Below, piece after piece: positions 48,253-57,584 of a DNA stretch of 64,000 bases (its first letter is position 1; each line of letters starts with the position of its first letter). Position numbers and translations under genes: made by a program. This stretch comes from Microbacterium hydrothermale. Lineage in GTDB: Bacteria; Actinomycetota; Actinomycetes; Actinomycetales; Microbacteriaceae. The notes under the pieces were generated by a model. That model searched no databases. It worked only from the letters and a program-made list of their open reading frames with translations, and was not told the origin of the DNA. The stretch lies in assembly GCF_004854025.1 (NCBI RefSeq), contig NZ_STGM01000001.1:496001-560000 (forward strand), in the 5' to 3' direction.

Positions 48253-49011
48253 ATGTCCGGACACTCCAAATGGGCCACGACCAAGCACAAGAAGGCGGTC
48301 GTCGACGCCCGCCGCGCCAAGTCGTGGGCCAAGCTCATCAAGAACATCGAGGTCGCGGCCAAGCTCGGCGGCGCTGACCTGCAGGGCAACCCGACCCTCT
48401 TCGACGCCGTTCTGAAGGCCAAGAAGACCTCGGTCCCCAAAGACAACATCGACCGCGCGATCAAGCGCGGCGCGGGCATCGGCGGCGAGGCCGTCGAGTA
48501 CGCCTCGATCATGTACGAGGGCTACGGCCCCAACGGCGTGGCGTTCCTCATCGAGTGTCTGACCGACAACAAGAACCGCGCCGCGGCCGAGGTGCGCACC
48601 GCCCTCAGCCGTAACGGCGGGACCCTCGCCGACCCGGGCAGCGTCGCGTACAACTTCAGCCGCAAGGGCGTCATCGTCGTCCCCTCCGAGGGCACCACCG
48701 AAGACGACGTCATGCTCGCCGTCCTCGAGGCGGGCGCCGAAGAGGTCGAGCCGCACGGTGAGGGCTTCGGCGTCATCACCGAGGCGAGCGACCTGGTGTC
48801 TGTGCGCTCCGCACTGCAGGATGCCGGGATCGAGTACGACTCTGCCGACGTCGAGTTCGTCCCCTCGCTCAAGGTCGAGGTCGACGCCGACACCGCCCGC
48901 AAGGTGTTCCGCCTCATCGATGCGCTCGAAGACAGCGACGACGTGCAGAACGTCTACACCAACTTCGACATGACCCCCGAGGTGCAGGCCGAGCTCGAGA
49001 ACGACGAGTAG
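48253..49011 (+). CDS. yebC: YebC/PmpR family protein (TACO1-like)
   Basis: A 252-residue member of the YebC family, which has been linked to transcription control and more recently to translation of difficult (proline-rich) sequences. Start [20 protein letters not shown] is invariant in the family; further landmarks are [39 protein letters not shown], and [20 protein letters not shown]. Leaderless ATG. It sits upstream of ruvCAB, a widely conserved arrangement. Confidence 0.95.
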   Translation: MSGHSKWATTKHKKAVVDARRAKSWAKLIKNIEVAAKLGGADLQGNPTLFDAVLKAKKTSVPKDNIDRAIKRGAGIGGEAVEYASIMYEGYGPNGVAFLIECLTDNKNRAAAEVRTALSRNGGTLADPGSVAYNFSRKGVIVVPSEGTTEDDVMLAVLEAGAEEVEPHGEGFGVITEASDLVSVRSALQDAGIEYDSADVEFVPSLKVEVDADTARKVFRLIDALEDSDDVQNVYTNFDMTPEVQAELENDE

Positions 49012-49045
49012 GGCGCGCCCTTCGCCGCGACACGGCCCCTGCGCT

Positions 49046-49051
49046 TAGCGT
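49046..49051 (+). promoter_or_regulatory. -10 box of leaderless ruvC promoter
   Basis: TAGCGT is 7 nt before the GTG at 49059. Confidence 0.45.
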
Positions 49052-49058
49052 GGGGGCC

Positions 49059-49661
49059 GTGTCCCGTTCTCTGCGCGTCCTCGGCATCGATCCCGGCCTC
49101 ACCCGCTGCGGGATCGGCGTGGTCGACGTGTCGCCGAACCGCACGGCGTCTCTCGTGCACGTGGGCGTCGCGCGCTCGGCTCCGGGCGATCCGATCGAGA
49201 AGCGACTCGCCGCGATCGCGGCCGGCATCCGGGAGGTGCTGGTCGCCCACGAACCTCACGTGGTCGCCGTCGAGCGCGTCTTCGCGCAGAACAACCGGCA
49301 CTCGGTCATGGGCACCGCGCAGGCGAGCGGCATCGCGCTGCTGCTGGCCGCGGAGCACGGGCTGACCGCCGCGACCCACACGCCCAGCGAGGTCAAGGCC
49401 GCCATCACCGGTTACGGCTCTGCCGACAAGCTGCAGGTGCAGACGATGGTCGCGCGCGTACTGCGGCTCGACGCCCTGCCCCAACCGGCCGACGCCGCCG
49501 ACGCCCTCGCGATCGCGCTGTGCCACGCCTGGCGCGGCGGCGCGGCGGCCGCCCCGGCGGGGGAGACGCTCACGCCGGCCCAGAAGGCATGGAGGGATGC
49601 CGAGAAGCGGCGTTCTCCACAGCCCCGTGTCGCTCGAACACATGTACGAACGGGCGCGTAA
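49059..49661 (+). CDS. ruvC: Holliday junction resolvase RuvC
   Basis: Endonuclease that cuts Holliday junctions at the end of homologous recombination. The 200 residues carry the acidic catalytic set: RVLGIDPGLTRCGIGVVD (first Asp), VAVERVFAQNN (Glu), and the C-terminal DAADALAIALCHAW (two Asp). A basic tail of about 40 residues extends beyond the usual fold. GTG at 49059 follows the leaderless pattern; a GTG at 49050 would overlap the -10 box. The LexA-like box for ruvA lies within its last codons. Confidence 0.94.
   Translation: MSRSLRVLGIDPGLTRCGIGVVDVSPNRTASLVHVGVARSAPGDPIEKRLAAIAAGIREVLVAHEPHVVAVERVFAQNNRHSVMGTAQASGIALLLAAEHGLTAATHTPSEVKAAITGYGSADKLQVQTMVARVLRLDALPQPADAADALAIALCHAWRGGAAAAPAGETLTPAQKAWRDAEKRRSPQPRVARTHVRTGA
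49634..49649. promoter_or_regulatory. LexA-type SOS box before ruvA
   Basis: TCGAAC-ACAT-GTACGA matches the actinobacterial SOS box (TCGAACnnnnGTTCGA) with one mismatch. It lies just upstream of the ruvA -10 (TAAGCT), where bound LexA would block polymerase. Confidence 0.7.
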
Positions 49662-49664
49662 GCT
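49659..49664 (+). promoter_or_regulatory. -10 box of leaderless ruvA promoter
   Basis: TAAGCT straddles the ruvC stop and is 6 nt before the ruvA ATG. Confidence 0.45.
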
Positions 49665-49670
49665 TTTTCC

Positions 49671-50291
49671 ATGATCTCTTCGCTGCATGGGGCGGCGGCG
49701 CACGTCGCCGACGATTCGCTCGTGGTCGTCGTGGGAGGAGTGGGCTTCTCGGTGGCCGTCACCGCACAGTTCGCGCGCACCGTGCACCTCGGCGATGACG
49801 TGCACCTGCACACCAACCTCATCGTCCGCGAAGACGCCCTGTCGCTGTACGGATTCGAGACGCGCGAAGAGCTCACCGTCTTCACGCAGCTGATCAGCGT
49901 CACCGGAGTGGGCCCGAAGTCGGCGCTCGGCGTGCTGTCGTCCCTCACTGTCCCGCAGATCGCGCAGGCCGTCGCCGACGACGACGACGCCCCATTCCGT
50001 CGGGTGTCGGGCATCGGACCGAAGACCGCGAAGCTCATCGTGGTCCAGCTCGCCGGGAAGCTCGCCGTCCAACCGGCGTCGGCTCCCGCCGCTGCGACCC
50101 CGGGCGGGCAGGTCCCGGTGCAGGTGACCCAGGCCCTCGTCGGTCTCGGGTGGACCGAGCGCACCGCGGCCGAGGCCGTGGCATCCGTCGCCGAGACCGC
50201 CTCCGAAACCGACCGCGCCTCGGTCCAGGCCCTGCTGCGCCTCACCCTCGCCCTGCTCGGACCGTCGCGGAAGGAGAACGCGGGTGGCTGA
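49671..50291 (+). CDS. ruvA: Holliday junction DNA helicase subunit RuvA
   Basis: Tetrameric subunit that binds four-way junctions and loads RuvB. The 206 residues show an OB-like N-terminal domain ([18 protein letters not shown]), tandem helix-hairpin-helix motifs ([16 protein letters not shown] and [17 protein letters not shown]), a flexible Ala/Pro linker and a C-terminal UBA-like RuvB-binding domain ([16 protein letters not shown]). Its own SOS-box-controlled promoter lies inside ruvC. It overlaps ruvB by 8 bp. Confidence 0.95.
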   Translation: MISSLHGAAAHVADDSLVVVVGGVGFSVAVTAQFARTVHLGDDVHLHTNLIVREDALSLYGFETREELTVFTQLISVTGVGPKSALGVLSSLTVPQIAQAVADDDDAPFRRVSGIGPKTAKLIVVQLAGKLAVQPASAPAAATPGGQVPVQVTQALVGLGWTERTAAEAVASVAETASETDRASVQALLRLTLALLGPSRKENAGG

Positions 50292-51330
50292 CGTCCGCGA
50301 CGCCGGAACGCCCGACGACGAGACCGAACTCGCGATCGAGGGCGCCCTGCGCCCCACGTCCCTCGACGAGTTCGTCGGACAGCACAAGGTGCGCGGGCAG
50401 CTCCAGCTACTGCTCGACGCCGCCCGCATCCAGCAGCGCTCGCCCGACCACATCCTCCTGTCGGGCCCTCCGGGGCTGGGCAAGACGACCCTGGCGATGA
50501 TCGTCGCGCACGAGAGCGGACGCCCGCTGCGCCTGTCGAGTGGACCCGCGATCCAGCACGCCGGCGACCTCGCCGCCCTGCTGTCGTCCCTCACCCCGGG
50601 CGAAGTGCTGTTCATCGACGAGATCCACCGCATGGCGCGCTCCGCCGAAGAGATGCTCTACCTGGCGATGGAGGATTTCCGCATCGACATCATGGTCGGC
50701 AAGGGGGCGGGCGCCACCAGCATCCCGCTCGACCTTTCGCCCTTCACGCTGGTGGGGGCGACGACGCGCGCCGGTCTGCTGCCGAACCCCCTGCGCGACA
50801 GGTTCGGTTTCACCGCGCACCTCGAGTACTACGAGCCGGAGGAGCTCGAGCAGGTCGTCTCGCGCTCGGCGGCCATGCTCGACGTCGGACTGCCCGGAAC
50901 CGCGCGTTCCGAGATCGCCCGCCGCTCCCGCGGAACCCCGCGCATCGCCAACCGCCTCCTCCGACGCGTCCGCGATTACCTCGTCGTCCACGGCCCGTCG
51001 GCCGGGACCGATCACGGTGACGCCGACGTCCGCACGGTCGGCGCCGCCCTCGACCTGTACGACGTGGATGCCATCGGCCTCGACCGCCTCGACCGCGCGG
51101 TCCTCGACGCGCTCGTGCGCCGGTTCCGCGGGGGCCCGGTGGGGCTCAGCACGCTCGCCGTCACGGTCGGCGAAGAACCCGAGACGATCGAATCCGTCGT
51201 CGAGCCCTACCTCGTGCGGATCGGCTTCATGGGGCGGACCCCGCGCGGCCGCATCGCCACGCCCGAGGCCTACGATCACCTCGGCGCCCCTCACCCCGAC
51301 GGCCTCCTCCGGTTCAGCCAGGGGTCATGA
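50284..51330 (+). CDS. ruvB: Holliday junction DNA helicase subunit RuvB
   Basis: AAA+ motor for branch migration, 348 residues. Walker [21 protein letters not shown], Walker [20 protein letters not shown], sensor 1 [21 protein letters not shown], and the C-terminal winged helix with [24 protein letters not shown] at 50284 overlaps ruvA by 8 bp. Co-regulated with ruvA by the upstream SOS box. Confidence 0.97.
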   Translation: MADVRDAGTPDDETELAIEGALRPTSLDEFVGQHKVRGQLQLLLDAARIQQRSPDHILLSGPPGLGKTTLAMIVAHESGRPLRLSSGPAIQHAGDLAALLSSLTPGEVLFIDEIHRMARSAEEMLYLAMEDFRIDIMVGKGAGATSIPLDLSPFTLVGATTRAGLLPNPLRDRFGFTAHLEYYEPEELEQVVSRSAAMLDVGLPGTARSEIARRSRGTPRIANRLLRRVRDYLVVHGPSAGTDHGDADVRTVGAALDLYDVDAIGLDRLDRAVLDALVRRFRGGPVGLSTLAVTVGEEPETIESVVEPYLVRIGFMGRTPRGRIATPEAYDHLGAPHPDGLLRFSQGS

Positions 51331-51332
51331 CC

Positions 51333-51338
51333 TATACT
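51333..51338 (+). promoter_or_regulatory. -10 box of the yajC-secDF promoter
   Basis: TATACT starts 3 bp after the ruvB stop and gives a leader of about 75 nt to yajC. Unlike many genes here this is not a leaderless arrangement. Confidence 0.5.
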
Positions 51339-51421
51339 CGGCGAGGGATTCCCCGACCCCCGCTTGACTCACGCTAGGCAGTGCCGCACGGCGCGCCTGA
51401 CTCGAAAGGTGCACCGCCTCG

Positions 51422-51880
51422 ATGGATATCGCCCGGTTCTTCGCCGATTACGGCATCGTCATCCTGCTCATCGGCCTGCTGGTCTTCATGTTCTACAGCT
51501 CGCGGCGCCGCATGCAGAAGCAGAAGGCGGAGCTCGAGAAGAAGTCGCGCGAGACCGTCCCCGGCGCCGAGGTCCTCCTGCAGGGCGGCCTTTACGGCAC
51601 CATCGTCGAGTACGACGGCGAAGACCTCGACAAGCCCGCGCTCGTCGAGATCGCACCCGGCGTGGTCATCAAGGTGCACAGCCAGGCCGTGCTCCGCATC
51701 GTCGACCCGGCCCAGGGCGCCGTCACCGAAGACGAGTTCATCGAGGCCGAAGAGACCGAGGCCGAGTACGTCGCCGGCGTCGCCGACGGCGACATCACCT
51801 CGATCAGCGACGACCAGCGTTCCGCTCGTCAGCACGCGGCCGACACCGACCAGACCGACAAGGACCGCCCGCAGGCCTGA
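51422..51880 (+). CDS. yajC: Preprotein translocase accessory subunit YajC
   Basis: A 152-residue single-pass membrane protein of the SecDF-YajC complex. One N-terminal helix (YGIVILLIGLLVFMFYSSRRR) is followed by the family soluble part: ETVPGAEVLLQGGLYGTIVE and PGVVIKVHSQAVLRIV. An acidic tail with many Glu and Asp extends the C-terminus. The ribosome site GAAAGG is somewhat far from the ATG. First gene of a yajC-secD-secF operon. Confidence 0.93.
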   Translation: MDIARFFADYGIVILLIGLLVFMFYSSRRRMQKQKAELEKKSRETVPGAEVLLQGGLYGTIVEYDGEDLDKPALVEIAPGVVIKVHSQAVLRIVDPAQGAVTEDEFIEAEETEAEYVAGVADGDITSISDDQRSARQHAADTDQTDKDRPQA

Positions 51881-51924
51881 CGCCCGCTCCGCCGTTCCCG
51901 CCCGCCGCACAGAAAGCCGACTCC

Positions 51925-53631
51925 GTGGCGCCCTCGACCCCTGTCCGTCATGCCTGGCGCGTGCTGACCGGACTGCTCGCCATCGTCGGCGTGCTGTTCG
52001 GCATCAACGCGCTCGGCGTGTACGTCTACAACGCCAGTTCCTGGACCCCCGAGCTCGCGCTCGACCTCCAGGGCGGGACGCAGATCATCCTGCAGGCCCA
52101 GACCACCGACGGGGCGGCCCCCGACAGCGAGCAGCTCGCTCAGGCCGTCACCATCATCCGCCAGCGCGTCGACGCGTCCGGGGTCGGCGAAGCCGACGTC
52201 GCCACCGAGGGTGGGCGCAACATCGTCGTTCAGATCCCCGGCCAGGCCGACGAGGCGACCCGTCAGCGCATCCAGAGTTCCGCGCAGCTGCAGCTGCGGC
52301 CGGTGCTCTTCACCGGTGCACCCGCGACGTCGTTCGTGGGGCAGGACGGCAACTCCACGCCGTACCCCACCCCCGACCCGAGCCTGCCGGCCACGCCGAC
52401 CGCTTCGCCCACAAACGCGAGCGACCCCGCCTACATCACGCCCGCTCTGCAGGCCGAATTCCTCGCGTACGACTGCAGCAACCCGCCGAGCAATCCCGCG
52501 CAGGCGCCGGCCGACCAGCCGATGATCACCTGCGACGTGAACGGGCAGGCGAAGTACATCCTCGGCCCGGTCGAGCTCGACGGCAACGACATCTCCGACG
52601 CCACGAACGGCCAGGAGCAGAACACCGGCCAGTGGGCCGTGAACCTCGTCTTCAACGACCAGGGCACGCAGAAGTTCGCCGAGGTGAGCCAGCGTCTCTA
52701 CGGTGCGCAGGCGCCGTTCAACCAGTTCGCGTTCGTCCTCGACGGCAGCGTGCTCTCCGCCCCGTCCATGAACGGCATCATCGTCGACGGCCGCCCGAGC
52801 ATCACGGGCAGCTTCACGCAGGAGTCGTCAAAGGCCCTGGCCGACCAGCTCAAGTACGGCGCCCTGCCGCTGAGCTTCACCGTCGTCAGCTCCGACACCG
52901 TCTCGGCCACCCTCGGTTCGCAGCAGCTGCAGGTCGGCTTCATCGCCGGTCTGATCGGCCTCGGCCTCGTCGCGATCTACTCGCTCATCGTCTACCGCGC
53001 GCTCGGCACGGTGATCATCGCGTCGCTCGGCGTCATGGCGGTCCTGACCTACCTCGCGTTGTGCATCCTCGCGTGGCGCGCGGGCTTCCGCCTGTCGCTG
53101 GCCGGCGTCGCGGGACTGATCGTGACGATCGGCTTCACCGCCGACTCGTTCATCGTCTACTTCGAACGCATCCGCGACGAACTGCGCGACGGCAAGTCGA
53201 TTACCGCGGCCGTCGAAGACGGATGGTCGCGCGCCAAGCGCACGATCTACATCTCGAAGTCGATCAACGTCCTCGCCGCCGTCGTGCTGTACATCCTCGC
53301 GGATGCCACGGTGAAGGGCTTCGCGTTCACGCTCGGCCTGACGACCGCGATCGACATCCTCATCTTCATCCTGTTCACCCACCCGGTGATGCAGCTGCTC
53401 GCCCGCACGCGCTTCTTCGGCTCGGGCCACCCGCTGTCGGGGATGGATCCCAACGCCCTCGGTGCGGTCTACCGCGGTCGGGCGCAATTCCGCACCCCGG
53501 TCGCCGACAGCGGCCGCACGAAGCGCTCGCGCGGCGAAGCCCAGCGACGGCAGACGATCGCCGAGCGCAAGCAGGCGGAACTCGCCGCCGCCCGCGGCGA
53601 TAGCCGCTCCACCAAGGAGGGAGACGACTGA
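51925..53631 (+). CDS. secD: Protein translocase subunit SecD
   Basis: Membrane subunit that uses the proton gradient to help complete Sec-dependent export. 568 residues with helix 1 (LTGLLAIVGVLFGINALGV), the D1 motif LALDLQGGTQIILQ, a large extracytoplasmic domain, then five C-terminal helices with GFIAGLIGLGLVAIYSLIVYRAL and the coupling region TIGFTADSFIVYFERIRDE. A basic, charged tail (about 60 residues; KRSRGEAQRRQTIAERK) follows. GTG at 51925 is chosen because it places helix 1 at the usual distance. Its stop overlaps secF by 1 bp (TGATG). Confidence 0.95.
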   Translation: MAPSTPVRHAWRVLTGLLAIVGVLFGINALGVYVYNASSWTPELALDLQGGTQIILQAQTTDGAAPDSEQLAQAVTIIRQRVDASGVGEADVATEGGRNIVVQIPGQADEATRQRIQSSAQLQLRPVLFTGAPATSFVGQDGNSTPYPTPDPSLPATPTASPTNASDPAYITPALQAEFLAYDCSNPPSNPAQAPADQPMITCDVNGQAKYILGPVELDGNDISDATNGQEQNTGQWAVNLVFNDQGTQKFAEVSQRLYGAQAPFNQFAFVLDGSVLSAPSMNGIIVDGRPSITGSFTQESSKALADQLKYGALPLSFTVVSSDTVSATLGSQQLQVGFIAGLIGLGLVAIYSLIVYRALGTVIIASLGVMAVLTYLALCILAWRAGFRLSLAGVAGLIVTIGFTADSFIVYFERIRDELRDGKSITAAVEDGWSRAKRTIYISKSINVLAAVVLYILADATVKGFAFTLGLTTAIDILIFILFTHPVMQLLARTRFFGSGHPLSGMDPNALGAVYRGRAQFRTPVADSGRTKRSRGEAQRRQTIAERKQAELAAARGDSRSTKEGDD

Positions 53632-54620
53632 TGGCCCGCTCCATGTCCCAGCTCGGCAACGACCTCTACTCCGGGAAGACGTCGTTCCCCTTCGTTCAGC
53701 GTCGTCGCCTGTGGTTCATCATCGCCGCGATCCTCGTGATCGGCGCGGCCCTGGTGCCGCTGTTCCGTCCGGTGCAGTTCTCGATCGAGTTCACCGGCGG
53801 ATCGCAGTTCACGGTGTCGAACCCCGCCTCGTTCGACCAGTCGATCGCGACGAACGCGGTGACCTCGGTCGTCCCCGGCGCGCAGACGCGTGTGACGACG
53901 ATCAGCGACCAGGCCGTCCGCGTGCAGACCGACCAGCTCGGCAGCGACGAGACGCAGGCCGTCTCGGCCGCGCTGGCCTCGGCCTACGACGTGCCCGCCG
54001 CGGAGGTGACCGACTCGTTCATCGGCCCCACCTGGGGAGCGGACGTCACGCGTCAGTCGCTGTGGGGTCTGTCGATCTTCCTCGCCCTGACGTTCCTCAT
54101 CCTCGCGCTGTACTTCCGCACGTGGAAGATGTCGGTCGCGGCGATCATCGGCCTCGTCGACGTGCTCGTGATCACGATCGGCGTCTACGCGGTCTTCGGA
54201 TTCGAGATCTCTCCCGCGGCCGTGATCGGCTTCCTCACGATCCTCTCCTATGCGCTCTACGACACCACCGTCGTCTTCGACAAGGTGCGCGAGAACACGA
54301 GGGAAGACGGCGAGATCTCGGGACGCACCTTCGCGGAGTCCGTCAACCTCGCCGCCAACCAGACGCTGATCCGCTCGATCAACACGACGGTCGTGGCGAT
54401 CCTCCCGGTGGGCGCGATCCTCTTCATCGGCGTCCCCCTCGGGGCGCGGACGCTGAGCGACATCTCGCTGTCGATCTTCGTCGGCACGATCGTGGCCGCG
54501 TACTCGACCCTGTTCGTGGCCGTTCCGATGTACGCCCTCCTGCGCGAGCGGGAGCAGCCGATCGCCCAGCGCGACGCGCGCGTGCGCGCCGCGCGCGAGA
54601 AGGCCGGCATCCCCGCCTGA
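53631..54620 (+). CDS. secF: Protein translocase subunit SecF
   Basis: Partner of SecD, 329 residues with six membrane helices. Landmarks: helix 1 LWFIIAAILVIGAALVPLF, FSIEFTGGSQFTV (family D..GG.. motif with Glu-Phe), FEISPAAVIGFLTILSYALYDTTVVFDKVREN (shown here as separate cores SPAAVIGFLTILSY and DTTVVFDKVREN), and LSDISLSIFVGTIVAAYSTLF. ATG at 53631 shares its A with the secD stop and a GGAGG site lies just upstream. Followed by a terminator. Confidence 0.95.
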   Translation: MARSMSQLGNDLYSGKTSFPFVQRRRLWFIIAAILVIGAALVPLFRPVQFSIEFTGGSQFTVSNPASFDQSIATNAVTSVVPGAQTRVTTISDQAVRVQTDQLGSDETQAVSAALASAYDVPAAEVTDSFIGPTWGADVTRQSLWGLSIFLALTFLILALYFRTWKMSVAAIIGLVDVLVITIGVYAVFGFEISPAAVIGFLTILSYALYDTTVVFDKVRENTREDGEISGRTFAESVNLAANQTLIRSINTTVVAILPVGAILFIGVPLGARTLSDISLSIFVGTIVAAYSTLFVAVPMYALLREREQPIAQRDARVRAAREKAGIPA

Positions 54621-54634
54621 CGCCCTGCGATCTC

Positions 54635-54664
54635 CCCGGCGCGACCTCAGGGCCGCGCCGGGGA
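54635..54664 (+). terminator. Terminator of the yajC-secDF operon
   Basis: CCCCGGCGCG (54635-54644) pairs with CGCGCCGGGG (54655-54664) over 10 nt, 15 bp after the secF stop. No T run. Confidence 0.6.
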
Positions 54665-54704
54665 AGCGTAGACTTGATCGACTGGCCGTGAAGAAGGGGT
54701 GCTG

Positions 54705-56954
54705 ATGACCGAGACCGCCTCCTCCGCGCCACCGCCGTCGTCGCTCCGACGCCTGGTTCCGCGCATCTTCTCGCGCGCCGCCCGTCGCGACGACGTCGAC
54801 AAGCTGCTGCGCACCGTGCGCACGCACCACCCCAAGGGCGACCTCGCGATCATCGAGCGCGCGTACGCCGTGGCCGACAAGGCCCACGACGGGCAGAAGC
54901 GCCAGAGCGGCGAGCCCTACATCACGCACCCCCTCGCGGTCGCGCAGATCCTCGCCGAACTCGGCCTCGGGCCGAAGGCCATCGCGGCAGCCCTGCTGCA
55001 CGACACGGTCGAAGACACCGGCTACCCGCTCGACGAGCTCGCCGCCGACTTCGGCGACGAGGTCGCGATGCTCGTCGATGGCGTCACCAAGCTCGACAAG
55101 GTCAAGTACGGCGACAGCGCCCAGGCCGAGACGGTGCGCAAGATGATCGTGGCGATGTCGAAAGACATCCGCGTTCTGCTCATCAAGCTCGCCGACCGCC
55201 TGCACAACGCCCGGACCTGGGGCTTCGTGCCCCCGCACAAAGCCGCGAAGAAGGCCACCGAGACCCTCGAGATCTACGCGCCCCTCGCGCACCGCCTCGG
55301 CATCCAGGCGATCAAGAGCGAGCTCGAAGACCTCTCGTTCGCCGTGATGCATCCGAAGCTGTACGCCGAGATCGACAGCCTCGTCAAGCAGCGCACCCCC
55401 CAGCGCGAGCAGTACGTGCAGAATGTCATCGACGCCGTGGACGCCGACCTGCGCGAGCTCCGCGTGCGCGGGCGCGTCATGGGACGCCCGAAGCAGCTCT
55501 ACTCCGTGTATCAGAAGATGGTCGTGCGCGGCCGCGAGTTCGACGACATCTACGACCTCATCGGCATCCGGATCCTCGTGGGCACGGTGCGCGACTGCTA
55601 CGCGGTGCTGGGCGCCATCCACGCGCGGTGGACGCCACTTCCGGGGCGCTTCAAGGACTACATCGCCACGCCGAAGTTCAATCTCTACCAGTCGCTGCAC
55701 ACGACCGTGATCGGTCCCGGCGGTCGCACCGTCGAGATCCAGATCCGCACCAACGAGATGCACCAGCAGGCGGAGTTCGGCGTCGCCGCGCACTGGAAGT
55801 ACAAGGAGCGCATGGCCGGCGGCAAGGCGGATGCCAAGGCCGTTGACGCCGACATGGCCTGGATCGCGCACATCTCCGACTGGCAGGCCGAGACCGCCGA
55901 TCCGGGGGAGTTCCTCGACTCGCTGCGTTTCGAGATCGGCGCGAAAGAGGTCTACGTCTTCACCCCGAAGGGGCGCGTGATCGGCCTTCCGACCGGAGCC
56001 ACCCCGGTCGACTTCGCCTACGCCGTGCACACCGAGATCGGTCACCGCACGATGGGCGCGAAGGTGAACGGGCGACTCGTTCCCCTGGAGTCGACGCTGC
56101 AGAGCGGCGACGTCGTCGAGGTGTTCACCTCGAAGAACCCCGACGCGGGCCCCAGCCAGGACTGGCTCGGATTCGTCAAGAGCACGCGCGCGCGCAACAA
56201 GATCCGCGGCTGGTTCACGAAGGAACGTCGCGAAGAGGCCATCGAGCAGGGCAAGGACTCCATCGCCCGCGCCATGCGGCGGCAGAACCTGCCGCTGCAG
56301 CGGCTGATGAACCAGGACTCCTTCACCGAGGTCGCGCGGCAGTTCCACTACGAAGACGTCTCGGCGCTGTACGCGGCCGTGGGAGAAGGACACGTCTCGA
56401 CGCAGTCCGTGATCGAGAAGGTCACCGCGCTGGTCAGCGTCGAGGAGACGAACACCGGCCCGATCGACATTCCCGTCGGGCGCAGTCGCGCCCCGCGCGG
56501 CGGCGACTCGGGCGTGCTCGTGCGCGGCGCCCCCGACATCCTGGTGAAGCTCGCCAAGTGCTGCACACCGGTTCCGGGCGACGAGATCGTCGGCTTCGTC
56601 ACGCGGGGGAGCGGGGTCTCGGTGCACCGGGGCGACTGCACCAACGTGCGGTCGCTGAAAGAGGAGCCCGACCGTCTCATCGACGTGGAGTGGGCCCCCA
56701 CGACCAAGAGCGTGTTCCTCGTGCAGATCCAGGTCGAGGCGCTCGACCGCTCGGGCCTGCTGAGCGATGTGACGCGGGTGCTCAGCGAGCATCACGTCAA
56801 CATCCTCTCGGCCACGGTCTCGACCACGAACGACCGACTGGCGCTCAGCAAGTTCGTCTTCGAGATGGGCGACACGGTGCACCTCGACCGCGTGCTCAAC
56901 GCCGTGCGGCGGATCGACGCGGTGTACGACGTCTACCGCGTGACCTCTTCCTGA
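54705..56954 (+). CDS. relA: Bifunctional (p)ppGpp synthetase/hydrolase (Rel)
   Basis: Stringent-response enzyme that makes and degrades (p)ppGpp. The 749 residues have an HD hydrolase domain ([33 protein letters not shown]), a synthetase domain ([40 protein letters not shown]), a TGS domain ([23 protein letters not shown]), the CC region with paired Cys ([19 protein letters not shown]) and a C-terminal ACT domain ([16 protein letters not shown]). Both catalytic sites look intact. ATG at 54705 follows GAAGAAGGGG; a promoter -10 TAGACT lies near 54669. Confidence 0.96.
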   Translation: MTETASSAPPPSSLRRLVPRIFSRAARRDDVDKLLRTVRTHHPKGDLAIIERAYAVADKAHDGQKRQSGEPYITHPLAVAQILAELGLGPKAIAAALLHDTVEDTGYPLDELAADFGDEVAMLVDGVTKLDKVKYGDSAQAETVRKMIVAMSKDIRVLLIKLADRLHNARTWGFVPPHKAAKKATETLEIYAPLAHRLGIQAIKSELEDLSFAVMHPKLYAEIDSLVKQRTPQREQYVQNVIDAVDADLRELRVRGRVMGRPKQLYSVYQKMVVRGREFDDIYDLIGIRILVGTVRDCYAVLGAIHARWTPLPGRFKDYIATPKFNLYQSLHTTVIGPGGRTVEIQIRTNEMHQQAEFGVAAHWKYKERMAGGKADAKAVDADMAWIAHISDWQAETADPGEFLDSLRFEIGAKEVYVFTPKGRVIGLPTGATPVDFAYAVHTEIGHRTMGAKVNGRLVPLESTLQSGDVVEVFTSKNPDAGPSQDWLGFVKSTRARNKIRGWFTKERREEAIEQGKDSIARAMRRQNLPLQRLMNQDSFTEVARQFHYEDVSALYAAVGEGHVSTQSVIEKVTALVSVEETNTGPIDIPVGRSRAPRGGDSGVLVRGAPDILVKLAKCCTPVPGDEIVGFVTRGSGVSVHRGDCTNVRSLKEEPDRLIDVEWAPTTKSVFLVQIQVEALDRSGLLSDVTRVLSEHHVNILSATVSTTNDRLALSKFVFEMGDTVHLDRVLNAVRRIDAVYDVYRVTSS

Positions 56955-56970
56955 GGCGGTTCTCCATCCG

Positions 56971-57522
56971 TCACGGGTCGCGCGGCTCCGTCCGCGCCGC
57001 TCGCAGCAGACGCGTCGCCCGGTGCACGTGCGGGAAGCGGGGATGCCGTGAGAGCCAGGCCGCGGCATCCTGAGCCACGCCGGGCTCGCGGTGCGCCCAC
57101 GCCCGCGCGACGGCGGCTTCGACCTCGTCGGCGGATCGCGCGAGATCGGCGAGCGTCCGCGGTCGCGTGCTGAGCGGCACCCCGCCGATCGCGACCGTGT
57201 CTTCCGGAGGCAGGCGCACGTCGTGATAGACCGCTCGCGGGTCGCGCCCCGCGCGAACGCGGGCGTCACGAGCTCGCTGGAGGTGATGGGCGACCGGCTC
57301 GACGGGGATCGCGCCGTGCACCCACGCCGCTGACAGCCGCACCGCCGCCCACCGCCCCTCGAGCAGGGGCCGGAGGCTGCGCGCGCGCATCCAGGGGGTC
57401 TCGGCGGCATCGGCGGGCATGAACCCCTCGCCGAGCGGCACCAGGGCGCCATCGAGGCACGCGGCGGTCAGCTCGGGGAGGGAGAGGCGCTCGTCGGCGA
57501 AGAACAGGAAGGGCGACACCAT
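56971..57522 (-). CDS. Hypothetical protein, AbiEi-antitoxin-like
   Basis: A 183-residue soluble protein starting MVSPFLFFADERLSLPELTA. The central part has RLSAAWVHGAIPVEPVAHHLQ, VYHDVRLPPEDTVAIGGVPLSTRPRTLADL and then helices. The pattern of a short winged-helix-like start, an AAWVHG segment and a TRPRTLADLAR motif recalls AbiEi-type proteins that act as antitoxins or DNA-binding regulators. No toxin gene of the AbiEii type is adjacent, so if related it is an orphan. Alone, convergent with relA. Confidence 0.6.
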   Translation of the reverse strand: MVSPFLFFADERLSLPELTAACLDGALVPLGEGFMPADAAETPWMRARSLRPLLEGRWAAVRLSAAWVHGAIPVEPVAHHLQRARDARVRAGRDPRAVYHDVRLPPEDTVAIGGVPLSTRPRTLADLARSADEVEAAVARAWAHREPGVAQDAAAWLSRHPRFPHVHRATRLLRAARTEPRDP

Positions 57523-57584
57523 CCCGCCAGTGTGGCGGGGCGGTGTCGCCCGTGACGGCTGACCGTCGGATCTGTGGAGAGCGG

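Noticed and set aside
53469..57452. A minus-strand frame of over 1,300 codons across secF and relA
   Set aside because: It is a shadow of two well-supported genes; rich in Arg, Asp, Glu and His, with no ribosome site or recognisable domain.
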